A stretch of 64,000 nucleotides of DNA from Gammaproteobacteria bacterium. Lineage in GTDB: Bacteria; Pseudomonadota; Gammaproteobacteria; UBA4575. A model generated the notes under the pieces. The model was not told the origin of the DNA, did not search any database, and saw nothing but the letters and a program-made list of their open reading frames with translations. Positions 1-9,206 of the stretch are shown here, one piece after another. The stretch is from positions 620,001-684,000 of the forward strand of contig JAWPMW010000001.1 of the NCBI GenBank assembly GCA_033344735.1, written 5' to 3'. A program made the translations under genes and the position numbers. Numbering within the stretch: position 1 is the first letter of the stretch; the number at the start of each line of letters is the position of its first letter.

Positions 1-97
1 ATTCTTCTAGAAAAAGCTATATTTGATATTACTTTGTCCAAATTTCTGCAATATCAACGATTACTGGCAATTTGAAATTTCCTGATTGACAGGCTTT

Positions 98-148
98 TAT
101 GCTGCTGATTTCAGCATATATTGACATTGTTAACACATATACTAATAT
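98..148 (+). promoter_or_regulatory. Candidate sigma70 promoter with upstream dyad, before the amidotransferase operon
   Basis: TTGACA at 121-126 is followed after 16 bases by TAATAT at 143-148, a good match to a sigma70 promoter. Directly upstream, TATGCTG (98-104) and CAGCATA (112-118) form a perfect 7-base inverted repeat, a plausible activator or repressor site. If used, this promoter gives a leader of about 300 bases before the first start codon at 463. The rest of the 1-462 stretch holds no gene I can support and no riboswitch that I recognise. Seen: the boxes and the dyad. Inferred: their use. Confidence 0.4.
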
Positions 149-462
149 AGACATTGATAATAAACTAATTTTACTGTCAATAAACACAAATTTGCATAAA
201 ACAAATGTTGATTTGAGCGGTTATGATAGATACTGATGGGTATCGATTCCACAAATGTAGATAGAACTAGAATTATTTTAAGAGCTCTTTAACGAGCCAA
301 ACCAACAGAATCTGGCCATAATGCTGAGGAGAAAACGATTCACTTTAGGACTGCTAGGGATGGGAAGTTAAATGCTTATAAACACAACTGTGACACAGCA
401 TTATTGTATTCGGCGCTTGGCCATTCGATACCTCATTAATCAATTTATATAAGGAATAATTT

Positions 463-1371
463 ATGTGTGGCATTGCAGGTATTATGCTTAAGGATTCGTC
501 AGATTTTAAAACTGGTGAAGCACTGGTAAATATGCTCAATGGTTGTCAACATCGTGGTCCTGATTCGACGGGCTTTGCTCTATATGGTGATGCGCAAAAA
601 AATACCCTAAAGCTAAGACTATTTGTCGGTCAAGCAGAGATTGGAGTGGCAGCGATTACTCAAATTAAGCAATCCTTAAAGGAAAATGGTGCATCCATAA
701 TTGAAGAAGAACATATCGGAGAAACCTACCGTGCAAAGGTTAATTATTCAGGTGATATCCAAAAATTTTCATATGCGCTTGAGCAAGCTGCAAAAGTGGT
801 TTCTATTGGCAATAGCTTAGACATTATTAAGGATGTTGGTGGTGCAGAAGATGTTGATGCGAGCTATGACATACGTAAGTATACAGGCTCTCATGGTTTG
901 GGGCATGTGCGTTTAGCAACAGAATCTGATGTGAAGCCCGAAGCTGCACACCCGTTCTGGGCCACTGGATTTGCGGATGTTGCAATTGTGCATAATGGAC
1001 AAATAACTAATTATTGGAAAATGCGTAGACGTCTTGAGCAACGTGATTACGAATTCCGCACCGATAATGATAGCGAGTTAATAGCAGTTTATCTTGCCGA
1101 TAAACTATCACAAGGAATTAAATTAAAAGAGGCACTTAAAACTTCAATTGATGATCTTGATGGCACATTTTCTTTTCTTGTTTCTACAAAAGATGAAATT
1201 GGTTATGCAAAAGATCACTTAGCTGTAAAGCCTATGGTTATGTACGAAACTGAGGATATGGTAGCTATCGCTTCTGAAGAAGTTTCTCTCAATAAATTAT
1301 TCCCAGGGCAAGCACTTAATACAAAAGAACCACCACCAGGAACTTATAACACATGGTCACGATCGATTTAG
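463..1371 (+). CDS. Class II glutamine amidotransferase subunit, GlxB/MgsA-like
   Basis: Ntn-type amidotransferase that should release ammonia from glutamine for the synthase encoded downstream. The protein begins MCGIAG, so Cys2 becomes the N-terminal nucleophile. HRGPDSTG and the VHNGQITNY and RTDNDSEL segments are the usual glutamine-site motifs of the GltB/PurF superfamily. At 302 residues it is a stand-alone domain, not the 1500-residue GltB. The ribosome site AAGGAA lies 8-9 bases before the ATG. Its 3' end overlaps the next gene by 19 bases, so translation is probably coupled. Stand-alone subunits of this kind occur in N-methylglutamate synthase (MgsA) and in GlxB of glxBCD clusters; with no methylamine genes in view I cannot choose between them. 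Confidence 0.85.
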   Translation: MCGIAGIMLKDSSDFKTGEALVNMLNGCQHRGPDSTGFALYGDAQKNTLKLRLFVGQAEIGVAAITQIKQSLKENGASIIEEEHIGETYRAKVNYSGDIQKFSYALEQAAKVVSIGNSLDIIKDVGGAEDVDASYDIRKYTGSHGLGHVRLATESDVKPEAAHPFWATGFADVAIVHNGQITNYWKMRRRLEQRDYEFRTDNDSELIAVYLADKLSQGIKLKEALKTSIDDLDGTFSFLVSTKDEIGYAKDHLAVKPMVMYETEDMVAIASEEVSLNKLFPGQALNTKEPPPGTYNTWSRSI

Positions 1372-3314
1372 CAAAAACCTCCGTTAGAGAAGGTAATGAA
1401 AAAATTCGACAATGCGGTAAGAACGGTGAAGATGTCGAAGTAATCAATCCAGATGCACGCCATCACATTGGCGTAGGTTTAATTCATCCCATTAATGTCA
1501 AGGTAAAAGGCTCTGCAGGATATTTCTGTGCAGGCTTAAGTGATGCTGCGCATTTTGAAGTAGAGAGTAATGTAGGTTGGGGTGTTGGTGATAATATGTA
1601 TTCAGGTTCCGTTATTGTTGGAGGCAATGCAGGCGCTATTCCTGGAGTTGCAATACGTGGTGCTGAAATTGTAATACGCGGCAACATGGGTTCACGTGCA
1701 GGACAGGTGATGAAAGCGGGAACCTTGTGTTGTGAAGGTAATGCAAATTTTATGGCTGGTTACATGATGTATGGGGGACGCATCATAATTTTAGGTGATT
1801 CGGGTGAAAAAGTTGGCGAGGATATGTCTGCAGGTGAAATATTTGTAGCAGGTAAAGTTGAAAACTTAGGTTCAGATGCCGAAATAACAGATATTGATAG
1901 CGCAGAGATTGATGAGGTAATGGAATTTTTAGAGCGTTATAAAATTCCATTTAAAGGAAGCTTTCAAAAAGTAGTTAATGCAGGTAAGAAACTACGTTAT
2001 GCAACCTCTGAACAACAAATGCGTAGTATTCCATTTTTCTCGTTTTCTGGTGCATCCGATTATTGGAATCCAAAAATTCAAGAAGACTTATATATTAAAT
2101 CCCAAATAGGTCGTTATCGAATTCGAGGTTATGGTGGTGCAAGGCCGTTGCCACATTTTTCTGATATAGCTTTCAAAAAAGACTTATCGATTGCAGGTAA
2201 CGATGCAGATGTATTGTCTAAAGTAAAAATGCGCACCGATATTGGCGGCATTAACGGTGCTGAACCACTTAAATTAAGTATGCCAGTAATGATTGCACCT
2301 ATGAGTTATGGTGCATTAAGTGCTTCAACAAAAAGAGCTATTGGGCTTGCTTCATCTTTATCAGACATCGCTGAAAATACTGGTGAAGGAGGTATGAGTG
2401 ATGCGCAGCGTGGAGCAGCAAATCAACTAATATTCCAAATGTTGGGAGGGAGACTTGGTTGGAATATTCATGATATGAATCGTGCAGATGGTTTAGAGAT
2501 TTATATTTCTCAAGGAGCAAAGCCTGGGCTAGGTGGACAGTTGATGGCTAAAAAAGTAACTCCAGAACTTGCCAAAATTCGAGGTATTCCTGCAGGTATC
2601 GATTTGCGATCGCCGTCAAGACACCCAGATATTCTTGGAGCGGATGATCTTGTTATAAAAGTTGAAGAATTACGCGAAGCAACAGGATATAGATTACCTG
2701 TAAGCATTAAATTAGGTGCAGGACGTGTACGTGATGATATTAAAATAGCAGTAAAAGATGGCTTTGATTTTGTTGAGTTGGACGGCATGCAAGGTTCAAC
2801 AGGTGCAGGGAGTGCAGAAGTTATCGATTATGTTGGTATCCCAACGTTACCTGCCATCATTGAAGCGCTGGATGCATTAGAAGAAATTGGTAGACGTGAT
2901 GATATTCAAGTTGTACTTATGGGGGGTATTCGTGATGGCGTGGATGCAGTCAAGGCATTGTGTTTAGGTGCCGATGCGGTAGCGTTAGGTACATCTACTA
3001 TTATTGCAGGTGGTTGTATTGCTTGCATGCAGTGTCATGTAGGGCAATGTGTGACTGGGATTGCTACGCAAGACCCAGAGCATGAAAAACGTTATGAGCC
3101 AGAAGTCGAAGCACAAAATATTCATCGCTTTCTAGAAAGTGTTCGTTGGCAGATTGCAACAATTGCAAATGAACTTGGATATGACGATGTAACACAATTT
3201 AGTCGAGACGATTTAGTAGCATTAACACCAGAAGCTGCAGCTATTACCGGTTTACCTTACGAGCCTCAATATGGTGATGCAGATTTAGATATTAAAGTGA
3301 GAGAAGCAGTATGA
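1353..3314 (+). CDS. Glutamate-synthase-like fusion: GXGXG domain plus FMN/Fe-S synthase domain
   Basis: Residues of roughly 1-220 form the GXGXG right-handed helix domain seen at the GltB C-terminus (repeated glycine turns such as GNAGAIPGVAIRGAEIVIRG). Residues of about 240-640 are the FMN-binding glutamate synthase barrel: APMSYGALSASTKRAIG, AENTGEGGMSD, and an iron-sulfur motif GCIACMQCHVGQCVTG near the end. In MgsB/MgsC and GlxC/GlxD systems these two domains are separate proteins, so here they are fused into 653 residues. The gene sits between an amidotransferase and a GltD-like gene, overlapping both (19 and 4 bases). Family knowledge predicts glutamate or N-methylglutamate formation from 2-oxoglutarate; the true amine substrate is unknown. 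Confidence 0.85.
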   Translation: MVTIDLAKTSVREGNEKIRQCGKNGEDVEVINPDARHHIGVGLIHPINVKVKGSAGYFCAGLSDAAHFEVESNVGWGVGDNMYSGSVIVGGNAGAIPGVAIRGAEIVIRGNMGSRAGQVMKAGTLCCEGNANFMAGYMMYGGRIIILGDSGEKVGEDMSAGEIFVAGKVENLGSDAEITDIDSAEIDEVMEFLERYKIPFKGSFQKVVNAGKKLRYATSEQQMRSIPFFSFSGASDYWNPKIQEDLYIKSQIGRYRIRGYGGARPLPHFSDIAFKKDLSIAGNDADVLSKVKMRTDIGGINGAEPLKLSMPVMIAPMSYGALSASTKRAIGLASSLSDIAENTGEGGMSDAQRGAANQLIFQMLGGRLGWNIHDMNRADGLEIYISQGAKPGLGGQLMAKKVTPELAKIRGIPAGIDLRSPSRHPDILGADDLVIKVEELREATGYRLPVSIKLGAGRVRDDIKIAVKDGFDFVELDGMQGSTGAGSAEVIDYVGIPTLPAIIEALDALEEIGRRDDIQVVLMGGIRDGVDAVKALCLGADAVALGTSTIIAGGCIACMQCHVGQCVTGIATQDPEHEKRYEPEVEAQNIHRFLESVRWQIATIANELGYDDVTQFSRDDLVALTPEAAAITGLPYEPQYGDADLDIKVREAV

Positions 3315-5839
3315 GTACTGTCTATGATGTTAACCGAATATTAATGCCAGATGTGCCCCCTGATTATGAAGATCATACAGCTGATGTTAATTATGTTCCT
3401 GCTCCTTGCCAAGTAGCTTGTCCAATTGGTACAGATGCACCTTCTTACATAGGTTATATATGGGAAGGGAAATTTGAAGAAGCATTTGAAGCAATAACGG
3501 CAACAAATCCTTTCAGTTCGATTTGTGGACGCGTGTGTGATGCGCCTTGTGAACCTGCTTGTCGACGTACTGATAGTGATGGGCCATTACAAATACGCAA
3601 TTTAAAACGATTTGTGATGGATAAATTAGGATCTACCTACGAGCCTACTCCAGTTAAAGCTACGCAGTCAAAAACGGTTGCTATTGTTGGTTCGGGTCCG
3701 GCAGGTCTTACTGCTGCACATGAGTTATGTGATGCAGGATTTGAAGTGCATGTATATGAAATGACTGATCGATTAGGCGGCATGATGATTTGGGGAATAC
3801 CGGCATTTAGATTACCCCCAGGTATTATCGAAGAAGATATAAGTCGTTTACTTAAGCGTTTCCCTGATTTGCATATTCATTTAAATACAGGACTTGGTGA
3901 ACAAATTTCATTAGATGAGCTAAAATCAAAGCATGATGCTGTTTTGTTAACCATTGGGTCTTGGTGGGGTAAGCCGATGGGTATCCCAGGCGAAGAAGGT
4001 AATGAAAATGTCATTGATGGAGTAAGTTTTTTACGTCGCGTTAATGCTGGTGAGCGTCCTACATTGCCAGAAACAGTAGTGGTAGTAGGAGGCGGAGATG
4101 TGGCAATGGATGCTTGTCGTGCAGCATTACGTTTACCTGGTTGTAAAAATGTAAAAGTTATATATCGTCGCGGACCTGGCGAAATTCCCGCAAGAAAGAT
4201 TGAGTTAGAAGGTGCGATTGAAGAAGGGATAGAATTTATTTATTTTACTCAGCAAGTAGCTGTTGAAGAACAAGGTGAGAAGCTAACCCTTAAGTGTGTA
4301 AAGACTAAATTAGGTGAAAAAGGTGAAGATGAGCGCTGTCAACCAGAAATAGAAGAAGGTAGTGAACACGACATTGAATGCGGAATGGTGATTGCTGCAG
4401 TTGGTCAAAAAGGTATATGTGATGATTTGGAGAATCATAATTTAATGGATGTCGATCGTGTGCGTACTGATTGGGCTACCATGCGTACCGATGACACTAA
4501 AGTTTTTGCAGCAGGAGATGGCGCATTTGGTGGTTCTACTATTGTAATGGCGATGCAACACGGCCAACGCGCTGCATACTATGTGAAATCATTTCTAAAT
4601 GATATTGAAATCCCAATTCCTTATAGAACGCCTTATCGAACGCGCAGAGTACCGGTGGCACAAGATATTAAGTGGGAAAAATTTAATCCTCACCATCCCG
4701 AGTTTTTTGGAGTCGGTGATGATCCTGTTAGTTTTCCTGAAATTGAAGCAACCTATGATTGGGATACAGCACGTAATGAAGCATCACGGTGTTATCGTTG
4801 TGATGCCGAAACTGGTTCGCCAGATTATTCAGTGTCACATCGTGAAGATATATTTTCGATGGCACGCACTAATCCGACAGATCATATGAAGTTGAAATCC
4901 ATGCTGCACAAAAGATTGCGTACTCGAACGAATCCATTTCCAAAAAATCGTGCAGCAAGTTTAGACGACATTGTATTTTTACCCGCAAACTTATCGCGTC
5001 TGGTAATTGATCCTTATCGTGAAGCATGCAAAGTCACGACTAATCTTGCCAATAAACTTGATTTGCATCATCCATTTTTGGTAACGGGTTTTGATAATGA
5101 AGCGCAAGAGATTTTTGAATCAATGAGTCAAGGTTGTGCATTGTCTAACACGCCTTATTTAGGAAGAAAGAAACCTGATGACAATGCACCTTGGATACAG
5201 TTAAGTACTTCCTTAGAAGATCTTGATTCTACAGCATCAGGCTATGTGTATTATTTAAAAGGAGATGGCAAGCCGATTCAACTTGCTGGAGATACAAGTG
5301 AACAGCTTGTTGGTTATGCAATTTCTTCTGCCGAAAATATAGAGCAAGTCATAACTTCCGCGCTGGAAAATAAACATGACATATTAGTACTAGATGCCAC
5401 GGGGAAGCTTGATAGCGCTGAATCTGAATTAGCTGCTACTCCAGATTTTAGTATTTTACGTGATGCGATTAGTACATTACGCAAGATGAAAAAAGAAGAA
5501 GCAATTGAGTTAATATATTATGGTGGAGTGCGTTCAGGAACTGATACAGCCAAATTAATTGGTTTAGGTGCTAATGCTGTTGTTTTAGGTGTTTGCGCAG
5601 AATTAGCAATGGGTGGCGAAATTCAAAATAATAAAATTGTCTATAGCTCAAATTATTCTGAGTCTGATCGTGTTCAAGGATTGGTTAATATTGTTAAGGC
5701 TAATTTAGGCGAAGCATCTATGATGGCTCGTTGTACTGGTAAAACCAATCTATATAATGTCGAACCTGAGGATTTGAGTGCAATCACTGGCAAAACATCT
5801 ATTGCGACTGGCATACCATTGCCTGGAGAAAGCACATAA
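3311..5839 (+). CDS. GltD-like NAD(P)H flavoprotein with an extra C-terminal FMN-barrel-like domain
   Basis: The N-terminal Fe-S domain has cysteine motifs CQVACPIGTD and CGRVCDAPCEPAC (about residues 33-95). An FAD Rossmann fold follows (VGSGPAGLTAAHEL), then an NAD(P)H Rossmann fold (VVVGGGDVAMDACRAA) and the closing AAGDGAFGGSTIVMA segment. This is the glutamate synthase small-subunit architecture and should deliver electrons to the FMN/Fe-S partner. GltD is normally 450-500 residues; this protein has 842. The additional 330 or so residues end with YYGGVRSGTDTAKLIGLGAN and CTGKTNLYNVEPEDLSAITG, which resemble the end of the FMN synthase barrel but lack its Fe-S cysteines. It is therefore a fusion with a probably degenerate second barrel. 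Its start overlaps the upstream stop (ATGA). Confidence 0.85.
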   Translation: MSTVYDVNRILMPDVPPDYEDHTADVNYVPAPCQVACPIGTDAPSYIGYIWEGKFEEAFEAITATNPFSSICGRVCDAPCEPACRRTDSDGPLQIRNLKRFVMDKLGSTYEPTPVKATQSKTVAIVGSGPAGLTAAHELCDAGFEVHVYEMTDRLGGMMIWGIPAFRLPPGIIEEDISRLLKRFPDLHIHLNTGLGEQISLDELKSKHDAVLLTIGSWWGKPMGIPGEEGNENVIDGVSFLRRVNAGERPTLPETVVVVGGGDVAMDACRAALRLPGCKNVKVIYRRGPGEIPARKIELEGAIEEGIEFIYFTQQVAVEEQGEKLTLKCVKTKLGEKGEDERCQPEIEEGSEHDIECGMVIAAVGQKGICDDLENHNLMDVDRVRTDWATMRTDDTKVFAAGDGAFGGSTIVMAMQHGQRAAYYVKSFLNDIEIPIPYRTPYRTRRVPVAQDIKWEKFNPHHPEFFGVGDDPVSFPEIEATYDWDTARNEASRCYRCDAETGSPDYSVSHREDIFSMARTNPTDHMKLKSMLHKRLRTRTNPFPKNRAASLDDIVFLPANLSRLVIDPYREACKVTTNLANKLDLHHPFLVTGFDNEAQEIFESMSQGCALSNTPYLGRKKPDDNAPWIQLSTSLEDLDSTASGYVYYLKGDGKPIQLAGDTSEQLVGYAISSAENIEQVITSALENKHDILVLDATGKLDSAESELAATPDFSILRDAISTLRKMKKEEAIELIYYGGVRSGTDTAKLIGLGANAVVLGVCAELAMGGEIQNNKIVYSSNYSESDRVQGLVNIVKANLGEASMMARCTGKTNLYNVEPEDLSAITGKTSIATGIPLPGEST

Positions 5840-5877
5840 GTTAACTGAAGAAGAGATGGTTGATATTTAGCTAACTA

Positions 5878-6330
5878 TTAATTCTCCATTTCTATCTTTC
5901 TCATTGGCATTGAGTCTATTAACTCAAAGAATGCATTTAAATTAAAATCTTTTGCCTCTTGCTTTACAGTACCATCTTTGCCAATTAAAACCATACTAAG
6001 TGAAGCAACAGAAAAATATTTTCTTACCATGTTTTTATTGAAATTCTCAGCAATATCACCTTTGTAATTTGTATAAATTTTATCTTCAAAAAATACAAAC
6101 CAGTTAATATGCCTATCTAGTATTTTGCTTTTTGCTATTTTAAAATCTAGCAAGACATCTTTTAAGTTATTCTTTGGTCGAACTAAAATTATTCGGTTTT
6201 CCCATTTAAGTTGAGTTACGCTCTCTAAAAAAAAGTTATTAGATTGACTGGGACTAACTGACAGAATAATAATGCTAATTATAAGCAAAGTTTTTATTAT
6301 GCAGTATCCTAATGATTGGATGCTAATCAA
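5878..6330 (-). CDS. DUF4174 family secreted protein
   Basis: 150 residues with an N-terminal hydrophobic segment ending near SPSQS, probably a signal peptide. The mature part matches the DUF4174 pattern: an early LKWENRIILVRP strand, a central DRHINWFVF, then LIGKDGTVKQE and a closing MPMRKIEME. That fold is thioredoxin-like without catalytic cysteines and its function is not established. It follows the glutathione peroxidase by 8 bases on the same strand, so the two are probably co-transcribed. The apparent start is TTG with no clear ribosome site, so the N-terminus is uncertain. Confidence 0.7.
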   Translation of the reverse strand: MISIQSLGYCIIKTLLIISIIILSVSPSQSNNFFLESVTQLKWENRIILVRPKNNLKDVLLDFKIAKSKILDRHINWFVFFEDKIYTNYKGDIAENFNKNMVRKYFSVASLSMVLIGKDGTVKQEAKDFNLNAFFELIDSMPMRKIEMEN

Positions 6331-6338
6331 CGCAATTA

Positions 6339-6878
6339 TTATTTCGCTAATTCTTGTTCAATAATAGAGATTATTTTACTGTTCCGAGGTTTTGTCCGCG
6401 GGCCAATCTCTGCGACTAACTGTCCATTCCTACCAATGACATATTTATGAAAATTCCAAGTCGGGTAAGTGCCAGAAGCTTCATTTAAGGCGGTAAAAAA
6501 TGGGTGTGCTTTTTTGCCTTTTACTTCGGTTTTTTCAAACATTGGAAACTTCACGCCATAAGTTAAACGGCAGAAATCTTTGATTTCTTCTTCAGTTCCC
6601 GGTTCCTGACCAAAGAAATTATTTGATGGAAAGCCAAGTACAATTAAACCTTGATCGAAATATTCTTCATATAGACTTTCTAATCCTTCATATTGAGGAG
6701 TATTACCACATTTAGAAGCTGTATTGACGACTAGAATAACTTTGTCTTCGTACGATTCGCAAAGATTTATACTTTCATCAGAGGCTAGTTTCTTAAAATT
6801 ATGATCAAGCAAATTACTCTCACAAGCCATAATGTTGAAACTGATTGAGAATAGACAAATGGATAATATAGTTTTCAT
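6339..6878 (-). CDS. Glutathione peroxidase family protein, exported
   Basis: Thiol peroxidase of the Gpx/BtuE family that reduces hydrogen peroxide and organic peroxides. Seen: the peroxidatic cysteine motif NTASKCGNTPQYEGLE, the FPSNNFFGQEPGT block with its conserved Gln, and the WNFHKYVIGRNG motif carrying the catalytic Trp and Asn. The protein has 179 residues, about 20 more than cytosolic Gpx, because of an N-terminal hydrophobic signal (ILSICLFSISFNIMAC), so it is probably periplasmic or a lipoprotein. It sits next to a DUF4174 gene and near an OsmC gene on the same strand, which forms a small peroxide-defence group. In bacteria such enzymes usually use thioredoxin rather than glutathione. 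Confidence 0.88.
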   Translation of the reverse strand: MKTILSICLFSISFNIMACESNLLDHNFKKLASDESINLCESYEDKVILVVNTASKCGNTPQYEGLESLYEEYFDQGLIVLGFPSNNFFGQEPGTEEEIKDFCRLTYGVKFPMFEKTEVKGKKAHPFFTALNEASGTYPTWNFHKYVIGRNGQLVAEIGPRTKPRNSKIISIIEQELAK

Positions 6879-6917
6879 AAGTTAAATGTCCCAGATGATA
6901 GTGTAATAATTTATTAT

Positions 6918-7352
6918 TTAAGTGCAGTCAACATTGTTAATAAAATTGATTTTCGATGAGATTGAATTTTTTATTAAGCATTGGTTTTCTGCTTTAGTTA
7001 AAAGCCTAAGAGCTTTTTGTTTATCAGCTTCAGAATTCACTTTTAAAAATACCTTAATATTCATCTGAGTGAATTTATTTTCACCATCCACTCTATCAAG
7101 AATTCCTTCTGCTTCACATGATATGTCTGCCCAGGAAAATTTTGATGCATTGGTTATTGCGCGAAAAGTAAGTATTAGGCAATTAGCAACCGTTGCCACA
7201 AACAACTGTTCAGGAGACCATTGTTCATCAGAACCATTAAATTCTAATGGTTCTGAGATATATAATTTCGGTGAATGGCGTGACTCTGTCATAATATTTC
7301 CAGAAGACTGTCCTCTCGTAGAAGTCATATATTTATGTGGAAATGGTTCCAT
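6918..7352 (-). CDS. OsmC/Ohr family peroxiredoxin-like protein
   Basis: 144 residues with the OsmC fold signatures: SPEQLFVATVANCLILTF with the first reactive Cys, and KAENQCLIKNSI with the second Cys. Members reduce organic hydroperoxides through the cysteine pair or bind thiol substrates. The start has AAGGA about 9 bases upstream. Its neighbours, glutathione peroxidase and DUF4174, are on the same strand and fit an oxidative-stress role. The exact subgroup (OsmC, Ohr or YhfA type) is not clear; the early ending points to a short variant. Confidence 0.82.
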   Translation of the reverse strand: MEPFPHKYMTSTRGQSSGNIMTESRHSPKLYISEPLEFNGSDEQWSPEQLFVATVANCLILTFRAITNASKFSWADISCEAEGILDRVDGENKFTQMNIKVFLKVNSEADKQKALRLLTKAENQCLIKNSISSKINFINNVDCT

Positions 7353-7752
7353 ATGGTCTAATTCCTTTTAAAATTCTTGTTATGTGCCTTAACTTGGTGT
7401 CTTGTTAATTTGTTCGATAGCTATGCCGGAAGAGAGATCAATCCAAAATATGGAATTGCTAGAAACATCACAAGTGTCATCAATTTCATCTTATTCACAT
7501 ACATGTTGAGTTATTTACGTTTGAGTCTTGTTAGTTGATCTTGTCACGATGTAAGTAAACTACTCTTCGGAGAACTAGCTGTCTACACTATGTATAAGTT
7601 ATAAATCTATAAATATATTGTACAATCGATAATTATCAGCAAATTCATTGTGCAAATATTTTTATGTACAGATAATAGGTGCGGGTATTATTGTGTAAAG
7701 ATTATTATTTGAGGTCTTGCAGCGTGCTAAAAGAATAATTAAGGGAAAATGT
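7353..7752. other. Divergent intergenic region, no gene seen
   Basis: About 400 AT-rich bases between the OsmC-like gene and the DUF3429-type gene, which point away from each other. It must hold promoters for both. I see no strong hairpin, no RNA gene and no open frame with a ribosome site. Confidence 0.5.
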
Positions 7753-8184
7753 ATGGCTACATGGTTAGCTTATTTAGGCGTAATTCCATTTGTTATTGGC
7801 GTTACTCTAATATCGTTTGGTTACCAACAATTTTTTCTTATCAATGACTTGGCATTTATGGTGAGCTCATATGGATTGGTTATTGTGGTGTTTATGTCTG
7901 GTATCCATTGGGGTAATTATTTGAGTGATGAGAAAAGCCATTCATTAAACCTATTAATCGCTAGCAATTTAATCACCTTAATTTCATGGTTTGCATTTCT
8001 ACTAATCTCTACCGAGCTTACTCTGTTAATCTACTGTATAACCTTCTCTGCTTTACTATATATTGATGCAAAATTACTTTCGCTTCAGGTCATATCTAAG
8101 CGTTACTTTAAAGTCCGTTGTGTAGTGACTTTAATAGTCGTGATCTCGCTATTATTGACTATATTGAATTTAGTAATGAGATGA
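7753..8184 (+). CDS. DUF3429-like small integral membrane protein
   Basis: About 143 residues made almost entirely of four or five hydrophobic helices, with the early motif WLAYLGVIPFVIG and a GIHWGNYL segment after the second helix, a pattern typical of DUF3429 proteins. Function unknown. I place the start at the ATG at 7753 because AAGGGA lies 6 bases upstream; an in-frame TTG at 7717 would add 12 charged residues and has a poorer site. It stands alone between an OsmC-like gene and a fatty-acid-hydroxylase-type gene. Confidence 0.7.
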   Translation: MATWLAYLGVIPFVIGVTLISFGYQQFFLINDLAFMVSSYGLVIVVFMSGIHWGNYLSDEKSHSLNLLIASNLITLISWFAFLLISTELTLLIYCITFSALLYIDAKLLSLQVISKRYFKVRCVVTLIVVISLLLTILNLVMR

Positions 8185-8345
8185 CTAATCGTAGTTTTTT
8201 GCAAAGCCCAATAAAACTAATTAAGCAGACTTTACAAATTGTTAGTGTAAGTAATAACTCTGGGATACAAAATTGTCCTGAACAACCCATTACTGTATAG
8301 GCTAGTATTGTTTATTTGTCTTGAGAAATTAATTATGATCTTAAA

Positions 8346-9176
8346 ATGGAAATAAATCTCGACTCTGGAAAGCTCTACGTATTCGTGATTGGGCTTTTAT
8401 TTTTCTTCATACTTGAGAGTATCTTTGTGAAACGTAAATGGAGTGGTATGCGCTTGAAGCGACTTGCTCTTCATGCCGGTATGGCAACCTTCAATACTAT
8501 ACTAATTCGCGTTTTCGCTTATGTCCCTTTTTTACTTCTTACGGTTTATGCAGAAGAAGAAGGGTGGGGCTTGTCTCGAATGCTGGGTTTGGTCGGCTGG
8601 GTAGAAATAGCATTATCGATTATTATCCTTGATCTGTTTGACTATTGGTGGCACAGAGCAAATCACAGAGTTAGATTCTTATGGCGATTTCATAAAGCTC
8701 ACCACTCAGACACGTATATGGATGTGACTACTGCACTTCGTTTTCATCCTGGCGAGTTATTAATTTCGTTTTTCGTCAAAGCTTCCTGGATAATAATTTG
8801 GGGGCCAACAGTAATTGCTTGGTTTTTATTTGAAGCAATGGTGAGCTTAAGTGCCCAATTTCACCATAGCAATTTCGATTTCCCAGATAAAATTGAACGT
8901 TGGTTAGCCTTGATTATCGTAACACCTCGATATCATGCATCGCACCATGCAGTTGATCGTAAATTCGGTGATTCTAACTATTCAACAATATTCAGTGTGT
9001 GGGACAGAGTATTTTTAACTTATTCTAGACCTGGTAGTGGCGGATCGACAACCTCAGCGCCTGATGCGATTGGACTTCCTGAGGGTAGAGATATAGCATT
9101 TTCACCTGTCCACCTAGTTACAGAACCGTTTAGTACGCGAAACTTAAATCTTAAAAACGAGACGAGTTCCGGTTAA
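8346..9176 (+). CDS. Membrane di-iron fatty acid hydroxylase / sterol desaturase family protein
   Basis: 276 residues with hydrophobic helices in the first 90, then the histidine clusters that bind the di-iron centre in this superfamily: WWHRANHRVRFLW, RFHKAHHSD, QFHHSNFDF and HASHHAVDRKFGDSNYS. The enzymes hydroxylate or desaturate lipids using oxygen. The substrate cannot be read from the sequence; bacterial members act on fatty acyl chains, carotenoids or alkylglycerols. No sterol or carotenoid genes are nearby. The C-terminal 40 residues look unstructured. Confidence 0.85.
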   Translation: MEINLDSGKLYVFVIGLLFFFILESIFVKRKWSGMRLKRLALHAGMATFNTILIRVFAYVPFLLLTVYAEEEGWGLSRMLGLVGWVEIALSIIILDLFDYWWHRANHRVRFLWRFHKAHHSDTYMDVTTALRFHPGELLISFFVKASWIIIWGPTVIAWFLFEAMVSLSAQFHHSNFDFPDKIERWLALIIVTPRYHASHHAVDRKFGDSNYSTIFSVWDRVFLTYSRPGSGGSTTSAPDAIGLPEGRDIAFSPVHLVTEPFSTRNLNLKNETSSG

Positions 9177-9206
9177 ATTTTGAATTTTTATTAATAGGAG
9201 AAACAT

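Noticed and set aside
354-539. Minus-strand open frame overlapping the amidotransferase start
   Set aside because: No ribosome site, unlikely composition, and antisense to a clear gene start.
7069-7371. Plus-strand frame of 100 codons
   Set aside because: Entirely antisense to the OsmC-like gene, which has both reactive Cys motifs.
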